Below are positions 19,938 through 26,901 of a DNA stretch of 64,000 nt, piece by piece. The notes beneath the pieces were generated by a model. It did not search any database. It saw nothing but the letters and a program-made list of their open reading frames with translations, and was not told the DNA's origin. The translations under genes and the position numbers were made by a program. Source of the stretch: Chroococcus sp. FPU101 (GTDB taxonomy: Bacteria > Cyanobacteriota > Cyanobacteriia > Cyanobacteriales > Microcystaceae); assembly GCF_017312365.1 (NCBI RefSeq), contig NZ_BLJI01000023.1, positions 1-64,000 of the forward strand. Direction: 5' to 3'. Every line of letters begins with the position of its first letter. Position 1 is the first letter of the stretch.

Positions 19938-20618
19938 ATGGTTACAACGTCTCAGCCTGTCAATTATCCCGACTCTGACGGTCAGCCAATGGCAGACAAT
20001 ACCAAGCAATTTGAAGCGATCGTTTACTTGAAAAAAGGTTTTGATTTATTGTTCACCAATGCTCCCAATGTATTTGTAGCGGGGGATTTACTTTGGTATC
20101 CTGTCCAAGGCAACAACAAATTACGGCAAGCACCCGATGTTATGATCGTATTTGGCAGACCCAAGGGTGATCGAGGCAGTTATCAGCAATGGAAAGAAGA
20201 TAACATTTGTCCTCAAGTCGTGTTTGAGGTTATCTCACCAGGGAACACTATCCCAGAAATGAGTCGGAAGTTTCAATTCTACGATCGTTATGGAGTCGAA
20301 GAATATTATATCTATGATCCTGACCGTCAAAGTTTAGATGGCTTTATCCGTCGAAATGGCTCTTTAGAAACAATTGAAGAAATTGAAGAATGGGTTAGTC
20401 CCCGTTTGATGGTTTGTTTTCGTCTTAGTCGGAATGGACAATTAATTCTATACCGTTTGGATGGTCAAGCATTTGAAACATATGAGCAAATGGCAGAACG
20501 AGTTCAGCAGGAACAAGCTAGAGCCGAACGAGAACAAGCTAGAGCCGAAGCAGCAGAACAAGAAATCGAACGATTGAAAGCGCAAATCAAGGCTTTAGAA
20601 CAACAATCGAAGGATTAA
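19938..20618 (+). CDS. Uma2 family (DUF820) protein with C-terminal coiled coil
   Basis: 226 residues. The nuclease-like core holds RQAPDVMIVFG, QVVFEVISPGNT and the Lys of SRKFQFYDRYGVEEYYIYDPD. The last 45 residues are a charged coiled coil containing two consecutive EQARAE heptads, encoded by a direct 21-base repeat (20511-20531 and 20532-20552) that probably expands and contracts. The final four bases overlap the convergent DUF790 gene. Role unknown, as for other Uma2 proteins. Confidence 0.8.
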   Translation: MVTTSQPVNYPDSDGQPMADNTKQFEAIVYLKKGFDLLFTNAPNVFVAGDLLWYPVQGNNKLRQAPDVMIVFGRPKGDRGSYQQWKEDNICPQVVFEVISPGNTIPEMSRKFQFYDRYGVEEYYIYDPDRQSLDGFIRRNGSLETIEEIEEWVSPRLMVCFRLSRNGQLILYRLDGQAFETYEQMAERVQQEQARAEREQARAEAAEQEIERLKAQIKALEQQSKD

Positions 20619-21832
20619 GATTGTATAACTTCTAATACGGCTTGGGGCGATAATTTATCCTTAAACCAAATCACCTTTGCAGGTACATCGGTGATTTTCA
20701 CCCCTGCTTTTTCTAAATTTAATCGATCGGAAACGGCTAAAATTAAATTACTAACATCTGCCTTTCGTACCTGAGAAAATTTTTTCTGTAAATATTCAGG
20801 TCGCCAATAACCCACAATTTCTAGTAAATAATCGCGTCCATCGGGATGAATTAAGCGAAAATCTGGAATCATAACACTACCTGGTAACGGAACTAAATCA
20901 ACTTCTCTTTCTAGTTTCCATTCCGTTTTAATTTGTTCCCACCGAGTCGCAAAGGACATTTCTAACATACTATCGTAGGGTTTTTGAGGGGGATAGTGTG
21001 AGACTAAATTACATTGGTCATCTAAACTAAAACTTTCTTGACGAATGACTTTTGTATAAGTATCTTTGTATTGTAAATTCGCTTTGAGACTCCATTTACT
21101 GACGTGTAATAGCGCTGGAATCATCTTTGCAATAGCTAACCCATAACGGGTACTCGCTTGAAATAAACTGGTAGGGCCATCTATTGTAATCGTAAAACCT
21201 GTATCGGAATCTCCTTCAATATATGCCATTAACTGAAACAGTTTTAGATATTTGAATAACAGTTTATATTCCCCTGGGTCGTTGCGATGAGCATTAATAA
21301 TAATATGGCTGGCACGATAAAAAATCCCTTGAACCTGCGACACATTGTAACGATGAATTAAGGCTTCGGGGGTTGGAGCATCGAACTGGGTTAGGATACG
21401 ATTATCATTAATGTCTGCATAAAGTCCTTTTTCAATCTCAATTGGAAAAACTTCTCGATTTAATTCTTGACTCAGTTGGCGAGCAAGTGATTCTAAGATT
21501 TGTTCGCGGTTTTGGGGAATGGGAACGATTTTAGCTGAATAAGCAAAAACTTTTTGTCTGAGTTCTTCGGGTTCTAGTGGACTAATAATCTCAAACGTGG
21601 AAAAATGACTTTTGAGTAAATGTGCAAAGCCTCGTTTGATTTTATAATCTGGACTGTCACCTTCTAGTGCAAGTAGGGTTTCATTTAGTTCACCTTGAGT
21701 ACGCCCGATATGACTTTGAAAACAATTAATTTGTTCTGTTGCTTCTTCGAGTGCATCTTGATTCACTATAAGCCGTTTTGGGGTTAATGTAGCACCATTG
21801 CGCCGAGAAATAAGTAAATCTGTTGGCAGCAT
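20615..21832 (-). CDS. DUF790 family protein (Bax1-like nuclease)
   Basis: 405 residues beginning MLPTDLLISRRNG, the typical start of this family. The archaeal homologue Bax1 is an endonuclease that partners the XPB helicase. The C-terminal part has a PD-(D/E)XK-like core: VMIPDFRLIHPDGRDYLLEI followed by GYWRPEYLQKKFSQVRKA. The N-terminal half is helical. No XPB-like helicase is adjacent, so any partner is elsewhere. It is convergent with the Uma2 gene, overlapping by four bases. Confidence 0.75.
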   Translation of the reverse strand: MLPTDLLISRRNGATLTPKRLIVNQDALEEATEQINCFQSHIGRTQGELNETLLALEGDSPDYKIKRGFAHLLKSHFSTFEIISPLEPEELRQKVFAYSAKIVPIPQNREQILESLARQLSQELNREVFPIEIEKGLYADINDNRILTQFDAPTPEALIHRYNVSQVQGIFYRASHIIINAHRNDPGEYKLLFKYLKLFQLMAYIEGDSDTGFTITIDGPTSLFQASTRYGLAIAKMIPALLHVSKWSLKANLQYKDTYTKVIRQESFSLDDQCNLVSHYPPQKPYDSMLEMSFATRWEQIKTEWKLEREVDLVPLPGSVMIPDFRLIHPDGRDYLLEIVGYWRPEYLQKKFSQVRKADVSNLILAVSDRLNLEKAGVKITDVPAKVIWFKDKLSPQAVLEVIQS

Positions 21833-21917
21833 TTGTAACAGTTAAAGTAGAACAAGTTCTTGTAGGATTAATTACAATTCTAAAACTAGATATTCACTTA
21901 GGAACCCACTAATTATC

Positions 21918-22790
21918 ATGACTCGGCTATTTACTACTTATCGTACTCTAGAATCCCGTCCCGATAGTTACCAAGATTGGTATCAACAGGCTAATCTTTT
22001 AAAAGAGCGCGAAGATTATCAAGAAGCGTTATTGAGTTATGAAAAAGCTCTAGAATACTATCCTAACGATTATTGGGCTTGGTATAAAAGAGGAATGACC
22101 CTAGAACAACTAGGACGTTACGAAGAAGCTGCCATGAGTTATCGATATGCCTCACAAATGCGTCCTCATAATTACTGGGCTTGGTATGATTGTGGTTGTG
22201 TTTATTTAGAAAATCTACAAGAGTACAGTCAAGCGATTTTTTGTTTTGAACAAGCATTAGCCGTTAATCATAACGATTATTGGTCATTTTATCGTAAGGG
22301 TGAAGCCTCACGTTTATCAGGGAATTTTGCAGAAGCGATCGTCTGTTATAATCAAGCATTAGAACTTAGACCGCGTGATTATTGGTCTTGGTATCGAAAA
22401 GGAGATGCGTTCAAAGCATCGGGAAACTTAGAAGAAGCTTTGAATAACTATCAGAAAGCATTAGATTTAAAGCCTAGTGATTATTGGGCATTATATCAGC
22501 AAGGTGTTATTTTACAGGAGTTAGGACGCTTTCAAGAAGCGGTGGAATATTATGCCCAAGCTCTTGAAATAGAAATCGATGATGATTATGCTTGGTATAA
22601 TCAAGCCTGTTGTTATGCTTGTTTAGGACAAAATGAACAAGCTTTAAATAGTTTAGAAGAAGCAATTTATTTTTATCCTCAAATTTATCTATCATTAGCT
22701 CAAACTAATCTTGTTTTTGAGGAATTACGTCAAGAGCAACGTTTTGATGAATTATTGCACAAATATCAAAATGATGAAGTAGAGTATTAG
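21918..22790 (+). CDS. Tetratricopeptide repeat protein with repeated DYW-type motif
   Basis: 290 residues made almost wholly of TPRs of 34-36 residues, about seven units. Each unit has an unusual Asn/Asp-Tyr-Trp at the start of helix A: NDYWAWYKRG, HNYWAWYDCG, NDYWSFYRKG, RDYWSWYRKG, SDYWALYQQG, DDYAWYNQA. Such regular aromatic surfaces suggest one repeated ligand or a filament-like superhelix. No signal peptide or membrane segment. The last four bases overlap the convergent Nudix-like gene. TPR proteins are scaffolds; the partner is unknown. Confidence 0.85.
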   Translation: MTRLFTTYRTLESRPDSYQDWYQQANLLKEREDYQEALLSYEKALEYYPNDYWAWYKRGMTLEQLGRYEEAAMSYRYASQMRPHNYWAWYDCGCVYLENLQEYSQAIFCFEQALAVNHNDYWSFYRKGEASRLSGNFAEAIVCYNQALELRPRDYWSWYRKGDAFKASGNLEEALNNYQKALDLKPSDYWALYQQGVILQELGRFQEAVEYYAQALEIEIDDDYAWYNQACCYACLGQNEQALNSLEEAIYFYPQIYLSLAQTNLVFEELRQEQRFDELLHKYQNDEVEY

Positions 22791-23323
22791 TCTTCGGGTT
22801 CTAAAGTAAAAAGAGTAATCTTATTATCTTGAACTTCAGAGAATCTAAGTAGAGATAAATCAGCAGTTTCTAAAATAACTCGATATTTAAAAACATGGTA
22901 AATAGATGAGAGTCCTGGATAACTTATCGAATTTTGCTGCTCAATTTCTGCACCTTCAAAAATTAATTCTTTGTCTAAATTTAAACCAATTTCTTCTAAT
23001 AATGCCCGTCGTGCAGCACTTTCTGGGTTTTCATCACCTATTATTTTTTCTGCAATATAACCTAATTTTCGTTTTCTGACTTGACCAAAGTTTAAAAAAA
23101 TCTGTTTATCTTCAATCAGTTTAAAAAGAATTTCACCTAACTGGAGATTAACAATAATATTAGCGACTTTAACAGTACGAATTAACTGATTATCGATTAA
23201 TTCTAGCTTTGTTTCTTGACTTAAAATCTCTTGTTCTAACTCTGCAACGGTTTTTGTTTTTTTGCTATGATGCCATTCATGAATAGGAATCCCATTTTCT
23301 AAAAGAATTTTTTGTAGATCCAT
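22787..23323 (-). CDS. Nudix-like hydrolase with imperfect Nudix box
   Basis: 178 residues from ATG 23323. An open frame continues upstream to 23389 but would overlap the divergent acetyltransferase start at 23371, so the shorter form is preferred. Residues about 100-120 (numbering from this start) read GDENPESAARRALLEEIGL, a Nudix box GX5EX7REUXEEXGU in which the Glu after Arg is Ala; the two later Glu are kept. Nudix enzymes hydrolyse nucleoside diphosphates linked to other groups; the missing Glu may weaken or abolish metal binding. The N-terminal 90 residues are not recognisable. Confidence 0.65.
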   Translation of the reverse strand: MDLQKILLENGIPIHEWHHSKKTKTVAELEQEILSQETKLELIDNQLIRTVKVANIIVNLQLGEILFKLIEDKQIFLNFGQVRKRKLGYIAEKIIGDENPESAARRALLEEIGLNLDKELIFEGAEIEQQNSISYPGLSSIYHVFKYRVILETADLSLLRFSEVQDNKITLFTLEPED

Positions 23324-23370
23324 GACAACAGATATAATATTATTTTGAATTATAAGCGAATTAATTTCTA

Positions 23371-23847
23371 ATGAATCTTTCTTTTTCAATTCGTAACGCT
23401 ACACCCGACGATGTACCCCAAGTGTTTGAACTGATTAAAGCTTTAGCAAAATACGAAAAACTGACGCATCTCGTGACAGGAACAACAGAAGCATTACAAG
23501 AACATCTTTTTGGTGAACGACCTTATATTGAGGCGATTGTAGCAGAATGTGAAGAAAAAATAGTAGGATTCGCGCTTTTTTTCTGGAATTATTCAACATT
23601 TCTAACTAAACCAGGTATTTACTTAGAAGATATTTTTGTTTTACCCGAATATCGTCGTTTAGGAATTGGTAAAGCTTTATTAACTCAGGTGGCGAAAATT
23701 GCAGCAGAACAAAAAGCAGGGAGATTAGAATGGAGTGTCTTAGATTGGAATGAACCTGCGATCGTATTTTATCAGCGTTTTGGTGCTACCGTATTACCAG
23801 ACTGGCGTATCTGTCGCATCACCGAGGATAAGTTAGCTGAGTTTTGA
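23371..23847 (+). CDS. GNAT family N-acetyltransferase (diamine acetyltransferase-like)
   Basis: 158 residues, full GNAT fold: strand FSIRNATPDDVPQVFELIKAL, then YLEDIFVLPEYRRLGIGKALL with the acetyl-CoA loop (RRLGIGKA), and the C-terminal WNEPAIVFYQRFGA. The latter and the early AKYEKL are typical of spermidine/spermine- and thialysine-acetylating members, so a polyamine or small-amine substrate is likely. The last 90 bases recur as a partial copy at 24642-24734, beyond the next two genes. Confidence 0.85.
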   Translation: MNLSFSIRNATPDDVPQVFELIKALAKYEKLTHLVTGTTEALQEHLFGERPYIEAIVAECEEKIVGFALFFWNYSTFLTKPGIYLEDIFVLPEYRRLGIGKALLTQVAKIAAEQKAGRLEWSVLDWNEPAIVFYQRFGATVLPDWRICRITEDKLAEF

Positions 23848-23852
23848 TTAAA

Positions 23853-24266
23853 ATGAGTTTAGAGTCTGAATTGGATAATACAGACATTCTGAAAGCAGAG
23901 TTAGTAGTTAGGCAGATTAAACACAATCCAGCAGAAATTGTTGCTATTGTTCAATTAAGTGATGGTCAAATCATTTTTTTGGAGAAAGGAAATTTAACAT
24001 CTGGATTAAAACATATTTTAGAACGACATCAAGAAGATTTTCAAAATCGAGGTATAGCTGAAGATGAAATCGTTAGTTTAATTTTCCAAGCTTTGCAGGA
24101 GGATAGATTACTAGGAACGCAAGGAAAAAGTCGAAAAATTTATGAAGTATATTTTAAAGAACAGTCACAGTATCTATCTATCGATATAGGGACTAATGGT
24201 TATATTGTTAGTGCAAATCCAAGTCCAAAAAAGTTAGTCAAACGCTTAAAGGAGGAGCAAACATAG
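23853..24266 (+). CDS. Putative BECR-fold nuclease toxin domain protein
   Basis: 137 residues from ATG 23853 (a TTG three codons earlier overlaps the acetyltransferase stop). The C-terminal hundred residues have the look of colicin E5/D-RelE-like (BECR) toxin modules: GLKHILERHQEDF (conserved His-x-x-x-Arg-His), a helix, then strands KIYEVYFKEQ and YLSIDIGTNGYIVSANPSPK. It has no secretion signal and no long N-terminal delivery region, so it is an orphan module or acts inside the cell. Its stop TAG overlaps the GTG of the following gene, implying coupled translation, as in toxin-immunity pairs. Family call is from motif resemblance only. Confidence 0.5.
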   Translation: MSLESELDNTDILKAELVVRQIKHNPAEIVAIVQLSDGQIIFLEKGNLTSGLKHILERHQEDFQNRGIAEDEIVSLIFQALQEDRLLGTQGKSRKIYEVYFKEQSQYLSIDIGTNGYIVSANPSPKKLVKRLKEEQT

Positions 24267-24616
24267 TGCAGAAAAAAATTAAATTAATGGCTGAGTATAA
24301 CTATTTTCCACTTTGGGATATAGATGAAGCAGATAATTTAGAGCCTAACGATTTACCTATCTCATCTGTAACAGTAGAACGTCTTTATAATTGGGCTAAA
24401 TGCTACGATAGCATTATAGATTGGAATAAACCCCAAGAGGCTGGTTTTAAAAATTTAGGCGAGAAAGAAGCATTTGAACAGGAGGGGTTAGCTTTATGGC
24501 AGCAACTTCAACAGGAATTATCACCTCACTATCAAGTCTATTATTTTAGTGAAAAACAGCATAAACTTTTAAAACCTACTGATGTTGTATTTGTCGGAAG
24601 TACTGTTGAAAGCTGA
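24266..24616 (+). CDS. Candidate immunity protein, partner of the BECR-like toxin
   Basis: 116 residues from GTG 24266, which overlaps the upstream stop in TAGTG and has GGAGGAG about nine bases upstream; ATG 24287 (MAEYNYFPLWD) is an alternative. Acidic and Trp/Tyr-rich: YFPLWDIDEADNLEPNDLPI, VERLYNWAKCYDSIIDW, EGLALWQQLQQEL, YQVYYFSE. I recall similar small acidic proteins downstream of polymorphic-toxin nuclease modules, where acidity suits binding a basic RNase. Function is inferred from order, overlap and composition. Confidence 0.5.
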   Translation: MQKKIKLMAEYNYFPLWDIDEADNLEPNDLPISSVTVERLYNWAKCYDSIIDWNKPQEAGFKNLGEKEAFEQEGLALWQQLQQELSPHYQVYYFSEKQHKLLKPTDVVFVGSTVES

Positions 24617-24641
24617 ATAGTATTGTGAGAGTAAGCTTAAC

Positions 24642-24734
24642 GCGATCGTATTTTATCAGCGTTTTGGTGCTACCGTATTACAAGATTGGCGTATTTGTCG
24701 CATCACCGAAGATAAGTTAAACGAGTTTTTGTAA
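24642..24734 (+). pseudogene. Second copy of the acetyltransferase gene 3' end
   Basis: These bases repeat the last 90 bases of the acetyltransferase gene (23758-23847): the first 41 positions are identical and about seven differences fall in the rest, near 92 percent identity. The reading frame is kept and codes AIVFYQRFGATVL, DWRICRITEDKL and a stop, TAA 24732-24734. No start or upstream coding part exists here. The fragment closes a segment that holds only the toxin/immunity-like pair. Confidence 0.9.
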
Positions 24735-24737
24735 AAG

Positions 24738-24947
24738 TTACTCTTCTTTCTTATTATTCTGAATTCTTTTAATAATGTCAGCTATTTTTTCAGGATTATC
24801 TAAATCAGTAAGTGTTCCTGATGCTAAAACAGGTGCATCAGCTAATTTATCCATGTATGCTCGGAATGCTTGTTCATCGTCTCGGTGTTCTGAAATATAA
24901 GCGCGTAATTCAGTACGGCTCATTTGGTGATAATTGATAGATGTCAT
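24738..24947 (-). CDS. DUF6887-type small cyanobacterial protein
   Basis: 69 residues from ATG 24947 (a longer frame to 24974 has no better start). Sequence MSRTELRAYISEHRDDEQAF followed by RAYMDKLADAP matches the small acidic family I know as DUF6887, always paired with a DUF6888 gene in cyanobacteria. Helical, soluble, function unknown; the pairing suggests a two-component module, possibly toxin-antitoxin-like. It overlaps the end of the preceding DUF6888-type gene by 38 bases in another frame. Confidence 0.65.
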   Translation of the reverse strand: MTSINYHQMSRTELRAYISEHRDDEQAFRAYMDKLADAPVLASGTLTDLDNPEKIADIIKRIQNNKKEE

Positions 24948-25119
24948 ATAAATTCCCGTTCCCGTGTTTATCAATTAAAATTTCTGTTTTTTCACCAGCT
25001 AGAACATATATATCTTCAGTTCGTTCATCTAAGCTTACTAAAAAAATTGAACGATATAAGCTAGTCAAACGCTGACACAGTATAAAAGAGGTTAAAATCT
25101 GTTCGGTAGTCGGAAGAAT
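24910..25119 (-). CDS. DUF6888-type small protein, apparently starting at ATT
   Basis: A conserved frame reads LPTTEQILTSFILCQRLTSL then YRSIFLVSLDERTEDIYVLA and GEKTEILIDKHG, ending at TGA 24910-24912. This is the pattern of the DUF6888 family (PTTEQAL...CQ.LSNLYR...LAGE.IEI). The frame is open only from 25128, and no ATG, GTG or TTG lies upstream of the conserved part. The codon where family members have ATG is ATT (25117-25119). Either translation starts at a rare ATT, or the start codon has been lost. It overlaps DUF6887 by 38 bases, so the two are coupled. Confidence 0.6.
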   Translation of the reverse strand: MLPTTEQILTSFILCQRLTSLYRSIFLVSLDERTEDIYVLAGEKTEILIDKHGNGNLYDIYQLSPNEPY

Positions 25120-25128
25120 AGGTACTTC

Positions 25129-25352
25129 TCAAAATCATAAGGTGCTATCCTAAAATTTAGCACAGCGATCGCATTTTATATCCTTTTTCACTTAAATATC
25201 ATTTTTTCTAGTTTTATTAATACTGCCTAATAGCTTTTTTAAAAGATTCACTCAACTACAAAACTCCGCAAAGCATTAATTTAGCTCCTGTACAAAAGGC
25301 TTTAGATGACCTAGACCATAAATGGGAATTTTAATACTTTATCAAACTCTAC
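25129..25352. other. Intergenic stretch with a short possible gene remnant
   Basis: A plus-strand frame 25251-25333 reads LNYKTPQSINLAPVQKAL then DDLDHKWEF and a stop. It has protein-like composition but no start codon or ribosome site and could be the end of a lost gene; I cannot name a family. A HIP1 octamer lies near 25168. Otherwise nothing is seen. Confidence 0.3.
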
Positions 25353-25598
25353 TTACCACTTTAAGACGGCAGCATCGAGACCTTGTTCACGTCTAACTTT
25401 TCCGTCTTTCTCAAACCAAGCGATAATTTGCTTATGGGTTAATTCTTCTATCGGAACACCAACATCTTCAGCAATAATTTTCAGTAGTTTTTGTGAAGAA
25501 ATGGTTAAACGAGCTAAAAATTTCTCAGTAGATGACAATAGGGCTGCATCGACATCATATGATTCATCTGGGGTTAGAAATTGCGGATTTTCCATCAT
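25353..25598 (-). CDS. Small conserved-looking protein, unknown
   Basis: 81 residues (ATG 25598, with a second ATG directly after). Sequence has a central helix pair, RLTISSQKLLKIIAEDVGVP and IEELTHKQIIAWFEKDGKVR. No known domain recognised. It follows the RelE-like toxin gene by 13 bases on the same strand, so it may be the third gene of that unit. It could be an accessory of the toxin module, but nothing in it proves this. Confidence 0.55.
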   Translation of the reverse strand: MMENPQFLTPDESYDVDAALLSSTEKFLARLTISSQKLLKIIAEDVGVPIEELTHKQIIAWFEKDGKVRREQGLDAAVLKW

Positions 25599-25611
25599 AT
25601 GTTAATTCACT

Positions 25612-25872
25612 TTATTTTTCGTAAATATCTCCTCTTGAACCAATGCGAGTGACAACAAATACTTTATTCTCTCTATCCACCCTGACTAAAACTCTATAAT
25701 CACCCACTCGCAAACGCCAATCAGAACGACCTTTAAGCGGTTTAAAATCTAGACTTTCTGGATTAGTTTGTAAAATGGTTAAGTCATTTATAATACGTTC
25801 TCGGTTAGCAAGAGTTAGTTTTTCGAGATAGCGACGGGCTAGACGTTGAATAACAATTTGCCAGTCACTCAT
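25612..25872 (-). CDS. RelE/ParE family toxin
   Basis: 86 residues with the RelE fold: IQRLARRYLEKLTLANRERI (helical hairpin), NPESLDFKPLKGRSDWRLRV and GDYRVLVRVDRENKVFVVTR, ending in IGSRGDIYEK. The Lys/Arg cluster and the R-x-G-D-Y-R-V strand are the usual mRNA-cleaving core of ribosome-dependent RelE enzymes. It overlaps its antitoxin gene by eight bases, antitoxin first, which is the standard type II order. All positions look intact. Confidence 0.85.
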   Translation of the reverse strand: MSDWQIVIQRLARRYLEKLTLANRERIINDLTILQTNPESLDFKPLKGRSDWRLRVGDYRVLVRVDRENKVFVVTRIGSRGDIYEK

Positions 25873-26059
25873 GCTTTAATAATTCCTGTCGAATAGCATC
25901 CAGTGTTTCACCGACATCTTGACCAGATACATATTCTTGCCAAGCGATTTCACTTTCTTCTAGTTCATTTAAAGGAATTATCTCATCTTCTGTTTCACTC
26001 AATGCCATCAAACGAGCAAGTTGGTCGTCAACTGTATTTCGATTTGTTTGTATAGACAT
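25865..26059 (-). CDS. Antitoxin of the RelE-like toxin
   Basis: 64 residues, acidic, helical (LARLMALSETEDEIIPLNEL, ESEIAWQEYVSGQDVGETLD). It precedes and overlaps the toxin gene by eight bases, which is the evidence for its role. No ribbon-helix-helix or HTH DNA-binding domain is obvious, so autoregulation is uncertain. The pair lies 43 bases after sufR on the same strand and could be reached by read-through from it. Confidence 0.75.
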   Translation of the reverse strand: MSIQTNRNTVDDQLARLMALSETEDEIIPLNELEESEIAWQEYVSGQDVGETLDAIRQELLKHE

Positions 26060-26102
26060 ATAACTTTCAAGTTTATTTTTATTTTAAATCGTTTTAAGTT
26101 TT

Positions 26103-26744
26103 TTACTTTGCCTTAATCAAATAACCGCAACGATGTTCGCCATGATTCATCCAGTGGGTTCGCTCTATCGTACAATCGGGTAGAACAACGGAAAACATTT
26201 CTAATTCGTGACCGCAAACACTCGGATAAGATTCAGCGACTCCAGAAATAGCGCAGTTATGTTCCGCTAAGATATATTGTTCTGTTTGATTCTCTTCAAT
26301 GGGTAAAAGTTCTGCCATATAGCCTTCACCTCTGCGGAGTTCGACTAAACGGGTTACTCTTTCAATTAATAAACCATTTCCCACTTGTTTACAATAGTCT
26401 TCTGCTTTACGTTCCCACTGTTTGCGTAAGACTTCTTTAACTTGTTTTTCTCCGACGGTTTGGGCTAGAGTATCCAGAAACGATAGGGCAAATTCGTCAT
26501 AGTTGTTGGGAAATTGCGATCGCCCTCTACGGCTAAGATAATATATATGCTGGGGTCGTCCCATACCATTTTGTACCGAACGATATTCTATCAGTCCCTC
26601 GTTTTCTAAATCTTTTAGATGACGACGCGTTGCTTGTGGACTAATTTCAAACGCTTCTGCTAACTCTAAGGCCGTCGCTTGTCCCTTTTTTAATAAGTGT
26701 TGCAGAATATCCTGTTTCGTCGATGCGGGTTGGGTCGTGGTCAT
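26103..26744 (-). CDS. sufR: SufR, Fe-S cluster-sensing repressor of the suf operon
   Basis: 213 residues: N-terminal winged HTH (KKGQATALELAEAFEISPQA, TRRHLKDLENEGLIEYR) and a C-terminal domain with four cysteines spaced exactly C-X12-C-X13-C-X14-C (CAISG..., ending HRCGYLIKAK), the published SufR signature of Synechocystis. The cysteines hold a [4Fe-4S] cluster; the holo form represses sufBCDS and sufR itself. It is transcribed divergently from sufB, and the operators lie in the shared 157-base gap. All key residues are present. Confidence 0.95.
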   Translation of the reverse strand: MTTTQPASTKQDILQHLLKKGQATALELAEAFEISPQATRRHLKDLENEGLIEYRSVQNGMGRPQHIYYLSRRGRSQFPNNYDEFALSFLDTLAQTVGEKQVKEVLRKQWERKAEDYCKQVGNGLLIERVTRLVELRRGEGYMAELLPIEENQTEQYILAEHNCAISGVAESYPSVCGHELEMFSVVLPDCTIERTHWMNHGEHRCGYLIKAK

Positions 26745-26774
26745 GACTTGTCAAAAGACAATTTTTTACTTTGA

Positions 26775-26828
26775 CAACATTGATGTTGTTAATCTATTGT
26801 ATAATAAATTTAAACAATATAGTTGTTG
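26775..26828. promoter_or_regulatory. SufR operators and sufB promoter region
   Basis: CAAC-ATTGAT-GTTG (26775-26788) is a perfect CAAC-N6-GTTG SufR palindrome. A second, imperfect copy CAAT-ATAGTT-GTTG lies at 26815-26828, 26 bases further toward sufB. TATAAT at 26800-26805 sits between them and is a likely -10 box of the suf promoter. One strong and one weaker site is the arrangement described for Synechocystis. Repressor bound at both would bracket RNA polymerase. Confidence 0.8.
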
Positions 26829-26901
26829 TTTAAGTCATTTGCCATCATAAAGGCTTCTAGCATATACCAACCGATATCGTAAAAGAGAACACTAACATCA
26901 C

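Noticed and set aside
26772-26777. TTGACA as -35 box for the TATAAT at 26800
   Set aside because: The spacing is 22 bases, too long for a standard sigma-70 promoter; it overlaps the SufR palindrome by chance or serves another start.
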